This document shows, in pieces, positions 55,919 to 59,504 of a DNA stretch of 59,504 bases. The position numbers and the translations under genes are program-made. The stretch's first letter is position 1. Each line of letters begins with the position of its first letter. Source of the stretch: Cyanobium sp. (GTDB taxonomy: Bacteria; Cyanobacteriota; Cyanobacteriia; PCC-6307; Cyanobiaceae); NCBI GenBank assembly GCA_014191755.1, contig BJHE01000012.1:1-59504 (forward strand), in the 5' to 3' direction. Under the pieces are notes generated by a model, which was given only the letters and a program-made list of their open reading frames with translations, made no database searches and was not told where the DNA came from.

Positions 55919-57076
55919 TCACATCCCCAGATCGTCGCTTACCCGCTCCACCGCCGCCCGCGCCGCGTCGTCCACCAGGTGGGCGTACCGGCTGGTGGTC
56001 TGCGTGCTCCGGTGCCCCAGCAGCTGGCCCACCGTCCCCAGCGTCTGGCCCCCGCTCAGCGAGTAGCTGGCGAAGGTGTGCCGCAAATCATGCACCCGCA
56101 GCCCGACAATTCCGGCATCGGCCAGCAGCGCCAGCCACAGCTTCCGGTAGCCCACCAGCGGACGCTCGCCTGTCTCGCCGGGGATCACCCAGGGCGCGCC
56201 ACCGCCCGCCACCCCCTGGGCCTCCAGCAGGTCGCGCAGCACCGCCACCGCGCGCTCGCTCAGCCGCACCTCCGCCGCCCCCGTCTTCCCCCGCTCCAGC
56301 GGCACCCGCAGCACACCCCGCTGCCAGTCGATCTCCGACCACTGCGCGTTCATCACCTCCCGCAGCCGCGCCCCGGTGAGCAGCAGCAGGCGCACCAGCT
56401 GGATGAACCGCCACCGCACCGCCAGCGGCCCCGCCTCCTCCCACCGATGCATCGCAGCACGGAGCCGGGCCAGCTCCTCCTGGCTGGCGTATCGGCGGCG
56501 CTGGCGTTCCGGATGCGCCTTCACCCCCCGGGCCGGGTTGCTGCCGGCCGGCCGCCAGCCCCACTCCTCCGCCAGCCCCATCGCCACCCCGAGCACCTCC
56601 AGGGCCCGGTTGGCGGTCGCTGGCTGCGGGTGGCAGACGTGCCACTCGCGCACCTGCTCGCGCGTGAGGGTGGCCACTCGCACGCGGGCGAAGGCCGGCA
56701 GCAGGTGGCGTCGCCAGAGGATCTCATCGTTGCGGCCCGATCGCTTCCGGCTGGCGTGGGCCTGCAGGTGCCTGGCGGCGAGGGCCTCGATGGTGGGCGC
56801 CACCCTGGCTGCTCGGCGCTCCGCCCCAGGGTCCCCTCCTGCGCGCACGCGCGCGAGGGCCTCCCGGGCCAGCTCTCGCGCCTGGTCGGGGGAGAGCTCT
56901 GCTGGGGTGCCGAGCTTCAGCTCCCGCTGGGCACCGTCCACCCGATGGCGCAGGTAGTAGGTGCGGGCCCCCGACGGCAGCACCAGCAGGCAGAGGCCGG
57001 GCACCAGGCTGTCGTTGAGGCGGTAGCGGCGGGGTCGGGGGAGGGCGCGATCAACGGCCGTCTTCGTCAGCTTCAT
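55919..57076 (-). CDS. int: Tyrosine recombinase (P4-type integrase)
   Basis: 385 residues from the ATG at 57076, which lies inside the end of the upstream zinc-finger gene. The N-terminal arm-binding domain (TKTAVDRALPRPRRYRLNDS, GARTYYLRHRVDGAQRELKL) is the DUF4102 type. The catalytic residues are visible: Arg237 in LLLTGARLRE, His329 and Arg332 in HDLRHTF, His355 in LLGHRSTQTT and Tyr364 in SRYAH. It catalyses integration and excision. The attP-like array and a tRNA-fMet gene lie about 0.9 kb upstream. Confidence 0.92.
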   Translation of the reverse strand: MKLTKTAVDRALPRPRRYRLNDSLVPGLCLLVLPSGARTYYLRHRVDGAQRELKLGTPAELSPDQARELAREALARVRAGGDPGAERRAARVAPTIEALAARHLQAHASRKRSGRNDEILWRRHLLPAFARVRVATLTREQVREWHVCHPQPATANRALEVLGVAMGLAEEWGWRPAGSNPARGVKAHPERQRRRYASQEELARLRAAMHRWEEAGPLAVRWRFIQLVRLLLLTGARLREVMNAQWSEIDWQRGVLRVPLERGKTGAAEVRLSERAVAVLRDLLEAQGVAGGGAPWVIPGETGERPLVGYRKLWLALLADAGIVGLRVHDLRHTFASYSLSGGQTLGTVGQLLGHRSTQTTSRYAHLVDDAARAAVERVSDDLGM

Positions 57077-57428
57077 GGGCAGCCTCCCTGCGCAGGGTGC
57101 GCTCAGCGTGGCGGCGGCGACGCAGCATCCCGGCGTAGGCGATGCGGGCATCGCGGCTATCAACTCGATCGCTGAAATCGAAGTCTTCGGACAGGCACTC
57201 CGCCAAGCCTCCAAGCCCGTAGCAACCCAACAGCGTGCGGCCGATCACGCTGCAGGCGACACACGTCTTGTGGGTAGACCATTGCCCCTCCCACAGGCAG
57301 CGGATCTCCTCATAGCAACTACGTGGCTCAATCAGGCCAAGGCACTCGCCGCAGCGGTGCCGCTTCCTGGCCCGCCGGGTAACCTCCTCATAGACGGCAG
57401 GAGGCTCGAAATCGCTGCAGTCACACAT
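57051..57428 (-). CDS. Zinc-finger-like phage protein
   Basis: 125 residues from the ATG at 57428, overlapping the previous stop by 8 nt (ATGTGTGA). It reads DCSDFEPPAVYEEVTRRARK then RHRCGECLGLIEPRSCYEE, and later THKTCVACSVIG; the Cys pairs (CGEC, CVAC) are arranged to bind metal. The 'D(Y/F)EPP...RARK.HRCxEC' pattern is common in small phage proteins of unknown role. The C-terminal third is a basic helix. Overlaps the integrase start by 26 nt. Confidence 0.65.
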   Translation of the reverse strand: MCDCSDFEPPAVYEEVTRRARKRHRCGECLGLIEPRSCYEEIRCLWEGQWSTHKTCVACSVIGRTLLGCYGLGGLAECLSEDFDFSDRVDSRDARIAYAGMLRRRRHAERTLRREAAHEADEDGR

Positions 57429-57726
57429 CGCCCTGCTCCTCCCACGGCTCACCAAACGAGGGGTCAAAGAAGCTGTCGACCTCATCCACTGGCACATGGA
57501 TCTTGCGGGCCAGCTCCAGCAGGCTCGGGCGGCTGGGGTCGAGCTGCACGCGGAACCAGTGGCCGTGGCCCAGTGCCTGCCTGGCCTCGATCCGCCGCCC
57601 CCTGGCCCTGCGCGCGCGGCGCTTCCGGCCAATGGTGGGGCCAGGAGGTGGAGCCAGCAGCCAGCGGCGGAACCAACCAGGTGTGCCGCGCTGAGGTGCG
57701 ATCACCCGAAAGGTGAGGTCAGCCAT
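57421..57726 (-). CDS. Hypothetical basic protein
   Basis: 101 residues, first gene of the integrase operon. It begins ADLTFRVIAPQRGTPGWFRR, has a very basic centre (IGRKRRARRARGRRIEARQA) and an acidic end (VDEVDSFFDPSFGEPWEEQG). The centre could bind nucleic acid. It overlaps the next gene by 8 nt. No family recognised. Confidence 0.55.
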   Translation of the reverse strand: MADLTFRVIAPQRGTPGWFRRWLLAPPPGPTIGRKRRARRARGRRIEARQALGHGHWFRVQLDPSRPSLLELARKIHVPVDEVDSFFDPSFGEPWEEQGDV

Positions 57727-58150
57727 CGGCCCGCTCCTGGTCGGCTGGGATGCCGGTGTTGTTCATGGCTGGTGCTGCGGTGGGGGTGCGGGATGGATGC
57801 GGAGATTGCCGACGATCTGGCAGGCTCCCCGCGGGCCAGGGGCCGAGGCCCCGGAGGAGGCGGTTGCCTCCCGATGCCCACATCATCCGGCCGCCGATGC
57901 CATCCGCTCACGCTCTCGCAACAATCCGTAACATTCCCACACCGTTCCCACAATTCCCGCGGATCGGCAGGGATACCCGAGGAAGGGCCGGTAGTCCAGT
58001 CCCAGGAGAATCAAGGCTCAGTGATGCGCAGTGATCCCACGGTAGGCCCGAGCGTCATGCTCATAACCTGACGCTCCATCGCAAGAAATTGAGGCGGTGC
58101 AATGGGTTACAGGTCACAGTGCAGGATTGTTCCCACACAGTGACCACTGA
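57727..58150. other. 424-bp intergenic region upstream of the integrase operon
   Basis: No convincing gene; plus-strand frames here are antisense or low-complexity. The left part should contain the promoter of the integrase operon. The right part holds the attP-like array described separately, followed directly by the tRNA gene. Confidence 0.6.
57934..58137. other. attP-like array: TTCCCACA arm-type repeats around an inverted-repeat core
   Basis: TTCCCACA occurs at 57934-57941 and 57945-57952 (11 nt apart, one helical turn), with a related TTCCCGC at 57954-57960 and another TTCCCACA at 58130-58137. Between them GAGCGTCA (58050-58057) and TGACGCTC (58069-58076) form a perfect 8-bp inverted repeat around tgctcataacc. 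The 10 bases gctcataacc equal the anticodon loop region of the tRNA at 58151. This is the layout of an integrase attachment site with a core matching a tRNA anticodon loop. Confidence 0.5.
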
Positions 58151-58227
<77 letters not shown>

Positions 58228-58229
58228 GA

Positions 58230-58658
58230 TCACCGGAGCCGGTTCTTCTCGTAGGCGTTGTTTCGCAGCGCTGCGGGACGGTCGGCATAGGGGACCACAG
58301 CCTGGCGCTTCCAGTGGCCCTCAGCAACAGTGCGGCGCCGGTGGCAGTTGCAGCAGCGCACGTCGCACTTCTCGATCTCAGCCTGGAGCCTGGCGAGGCC
58401 CCAGCCGGACCTCCCCACGATGTCGCCGATGTTGCCGATCTTGTTTGCGGGGTCGCGGTGGTCGAACTCCAGCACCACCGGATCGGATTCGCCGCAATCA
58501 ACGCAGGGGTGAGCCGCCAGGTAGTCGAAGATCCAGGCTCGCTGCTGGATCCGCTTTTGCTTGGTGTGTTCTTTGGCGCGGGCGATCATCGTCTCGCGGT
58601 TTTTTTTGTAGTGGCGGCGGGCAGCTTCGCGCTGCTTGGCCTTGTCGCGGGCTGGCAA
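58230..58658 (-). CDS. HNH endonuclease-like protein
   Basis: 142 residues from a TTG at 58658; no in-frame ATG precedes it before a stop. A basic helix (KAKQREAARRHYKKNRETMI) is followed by the HNH core: HPCVDCGESDPVVLEFDHRD, then CDVRCCNCHRRRT, with CxxC and CxxCH zinc-binding pairs and the catalytic DH. Phage HNH proteins nick DNA, sometimes with terminase, or act as homing nucleases. The stop lies 2 nt beyond the tRNA 3' end in convergent orientation. Confidence 0.8.
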   Translation of the reverse strand: MPARDKAKQREAARRHYKKNRETMIARAKEHTKQKRIQQRAWIFDYLAAHPCVDCGESDPVVLEFDHRDPANKIGNIGDIVGRSGWGLARLQAEIEKCDVRCCNCHRRRTVAEGHWKRQAVVPYADRPAALRNNAYEKNRLR

Positions 58659-58688
58659 CAGTTCATAAGCGGGGCCTGCCGACTATAA

Positions 58689-58714
58689 AGCCCGCAGGTG
58701 TGTCCCTGCGGGCT
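58689..58714 (-). terminator. Rho-independent terminator
   Basis: agcccgcagg (58689-58698) pairs with cctgcgggct (58705-58714). On the minus strand the hairpin is followed by ttatagt, a short T-rich run. It ends transcription from the genes at 58756-59504 before the HNH gene. Confidence 0.7.
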
Positions 58715-58755
58715 GCTATGTCTTGGACGGTGGTGCGCAGTGACCACAGATGGGG

Positions 58756-58986
58756 TCAGCCAGGGTGGCGCGCGGTGATGTTGGGCCCAGGGCCGCCGGG
58801 CCGCTTCTCGACCTCGACCCCTTCAATTCGGGTCACGTCGAACCACTGGCTGTAGGGCATTCCATTCCCATCGCAGGCTGCCAACTGGATCTGATCGCAC
58901 CCAGTCATGTAGGTAGCGGAGGCCACTGCCACGCCTTCAACACCGAGAATGATGTCTCGGTATGTCTGACCCAGTGTGAATTCAGT
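58756..58986 (-). pseudogene. Start-less copy of a conserved small phage protein
   Basis: The frame reads EFTLGQTYRDIILGVEGVAV, ASATYMTGCDQIQLAACD and ends in a basic tail. The pattern 'F.LG..YRD.I.G.EG.....TYMTGC.Q' is a conserved small phage protein family. Its native start is missing: the 5' end is replaced at about 58982 by the 79-bp segment copied from the gene at 8302-8484, in a different frame. It may be silent, or made by frameshift or reinitiation. Confidence 0.55.
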
Positions 58987-59060
58987 GCCTCGGGGGTGCG
59001 GTTGGTGGAGCGGACCTTGTGGATGCGGAGGCCCCAGCCGGGGCGCTTGGGGGTGGTCAT
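58905..59060 (-). pseudogene. Chimeric 51-residue frame, 5' copy of the gene at 8302-8484
   Basis: The ATG at 59060 overlaps the upstream stop by 4 nt. The first 26 residues (MTTPKRPGWGLRIHKVRSTN then RTPEAL) match the gene at 8302-8484, and the DNA 58982-59060 is about 90 percent identical to 8394-8472 (8 mismatches in 79). After the junction the frame runs out of register through the neighbouring gene and stops at 58905. It is a recombination product. Confidence 0.6.
58982..59060. repeat. 79-bp diverged copy of 8394-8472
   Basis: The two segments start together at tcagtgcctcggg and end at the shared ATG (ggtcat on the plus strand). The abrupt loss of similarity on the left defines the recombination junction at about 58982. 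Confidence 0.8.
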
Positions 59061-59353
59061 GAGTAGGCAACCGGATCGGCAGCGGACTCAAGCCGTTCCC
59101 ATGCGTTGGTCATGTCTCTGCCGGTTTCCCATATCCCGCGCCACTGGGTTGAGTGCCGGTTGTGCAGGGCTCGCAGCCTGGCGATTCCGCGTGTCCCGCC
59201 CACAATCGTGTCCACCTGCCAATCCTTCCCGCGAGGGGATCGCCACATGTCGCCGAGGCGGAAGCGGTCGGCGGGTGGTGGGTCGGGCGAGCGGAGAGGG
59301 TTGTGAAGAAGGCCGATCATGACTGTCCCTTTTGCATGGTTTGCACGGTTCAT
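59057..59353 (-). CDS. Hypothetical accessory protein
   Basis: 98 residues from the ATG at 59353, overlapping the stop of the partial gene by 4 nt. It reads RFRLGDMWRSPRGKDWQVDT, IVGGTRGIARLRALHNRHST and QWRGIWETGRDMTNAWERLE. The first part looks like a small beta-barrel protein that binds or mimics a regulator; no family is assigned. It separates the two duplicated genes, unlike the order near 8.3-9.3 kb, so the copy here is rearranged. Confidence 0.55.
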   Translation of the reverse strand: MNRANHAKGTVMIGLLHNPLRSPDPPPADRFRLGDMWRSPRGKDWQVDTIVGGTRGIARLRALHNRHSTQWRGIWETGRDMTNAWERLESAADPVAYS

Positions 59354-59504
59354 TGCCCCTCCTGCACGGCTTGCCCTGCCCCCGGCGTGTGGCACCCCAC
59401 CCCGTCAAGGAAGTCGGCGGTGGTGCTGCTGCCGTGACGCTCCCTGAGAATGGCGGCCAGTTCGTGGGCGACGGCGGCGGAGTCGCGGCGGCAGTCGCTG
59501 CAGA
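59350..59504 (-). CDS. Second copy of the gene 8847-9266, 5' partial
   Basis: The visible C-terminal 50 codons read ADFLDGVGCHTPGAGQAVQE then GQ and stop. They are identical in DNA to the copy at 8847-9266 over 59378-59504 and differ only in the last codons. The gene is cut by the window edge. Its stop overlaps the next ATG by 4 nt, whereas the other copy overlaps the DUF5664 gene by 8 nt. Confidence 0.7.
   Translation of the reverse strand, partial: CSDCRRDSAAVAHELAAILRERHGSSTTADFLDGVGCHTPGAGQAVQEGQ
59378..59504. repeat. 127-bp exact repeat, terminal copy
   Basis: Identical to 8881-9007 and ending exactly at the window end. See the internal copy. The neighbouring 20 bases before it are also similar (two mismatches), so the true homology extends further left. 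Confidence 0.9.

Noticed and set aside
57793..58071. A plus-strand frame upstream of the tRNA
   Set aside because: It would overlap the attP-like repeats, has low-complexity Gly/Pro composition, no ribosome binding site and no recognisable motif.

Overview
The window looks almost entirely like temperate bacteriophage DNA. It encodes a P2-like contractile-tail (myovirus) structural cassette with a lambda-like head module, a tyrosine integrase, an initiator tRNA, and replication and recombination genes. Coding is dense: neighbouring genes repeatedly overlap by 4 or 8 nt. GC content is high except in two small patches. Several features suggest a cyanobacterial host of the Synechococcus/Cyanobium type: a SigF-like sigma domain, a 2OG-Fe(II) oxygenase, and accessory proteins of the 'RAALERLVEL' and 'ALAEAILAHPGF' kinds. 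This host assignment rests on recollection of protein families, not on a search. No ribosomal, photosynthesis or clear host genes are visible.

Layout. (1) Bases 1-1260, plus strand: three small accessory genes, the first cut by the window edge and the third a low-GC insert between direct repeats. (2) 15222 down to 1261, minus strand: a leftward arm with RecE/RecT, an HTH protein and SSB, closed by a terminator at 12304-12330. It continues with small accessory genes, two nucleotide-metabolism genes (DUF5664-type and dCTP deaminase), then a packaging set of small terminase, large terminase, sigma-like protein, DUF4055-type portal and Mu-F-like head protein. No capsid gene follows. (3) 15223-15349: a divergent control region. 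(4) 15350-20490, plus: replication genes (SF2 helicase, VRR-NUC nuclease, PolX-like nucleotidyltransferase, primase/VapE helicase). (5) 20491-21614: repeats, a gpZ-like tail protein and palindromes. (6) 21615-34820: a ParB-like protein, a second and complete packaging/head set (Nu1, GpA, gpW, gpB portal, fused protease-capsid, DUF2190, FII), three adhesin-like genes and head-tail completion genes. (7) 34798-52838: baseplate, fibres, sheath, tube, chaperones, tape measure, and a gpD fused to a peptidase. (8) 52847-55026: a lysis-like cassette with a C39-type peptidase, a 2OG oxygenase and an E-C-T lysozyme. (9) 57726 down to 55023, minus: integrase and small regulators. (10) 57934-58227: an attP-like array and tRNA-fMet(CAU). 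(11) 58230-59504, minus: HNH protein and diverged, rearranged copies of genes found near 8.3-9.3 kb.

How the parts fit. The plus-strand half alone is a nearly complete P2-tail/lambda-head temperate phage. The leftward arm adds recombination, dNTP metabolism and a second, unrelated packaging motor plus portal without its own capsid. Gene families shared between the two halves argue that they belong to one element or one gene pool, but a join of two prophages or an assembly chimera remains possible. The last 127 bases are exactly identical to 8881-9007, which looks like a k=127 assembly-graph end rather than a biological terminus. The strongest candidates for something new are the dual packaging modules, an adhesin-like protein carrying the sheath N-terminal segment, a sigma-like protein inside a packaging operon together with a recurring TAGAAT motif before structural genes, and the attP-like array beside a phage-borne initiator tRNA.
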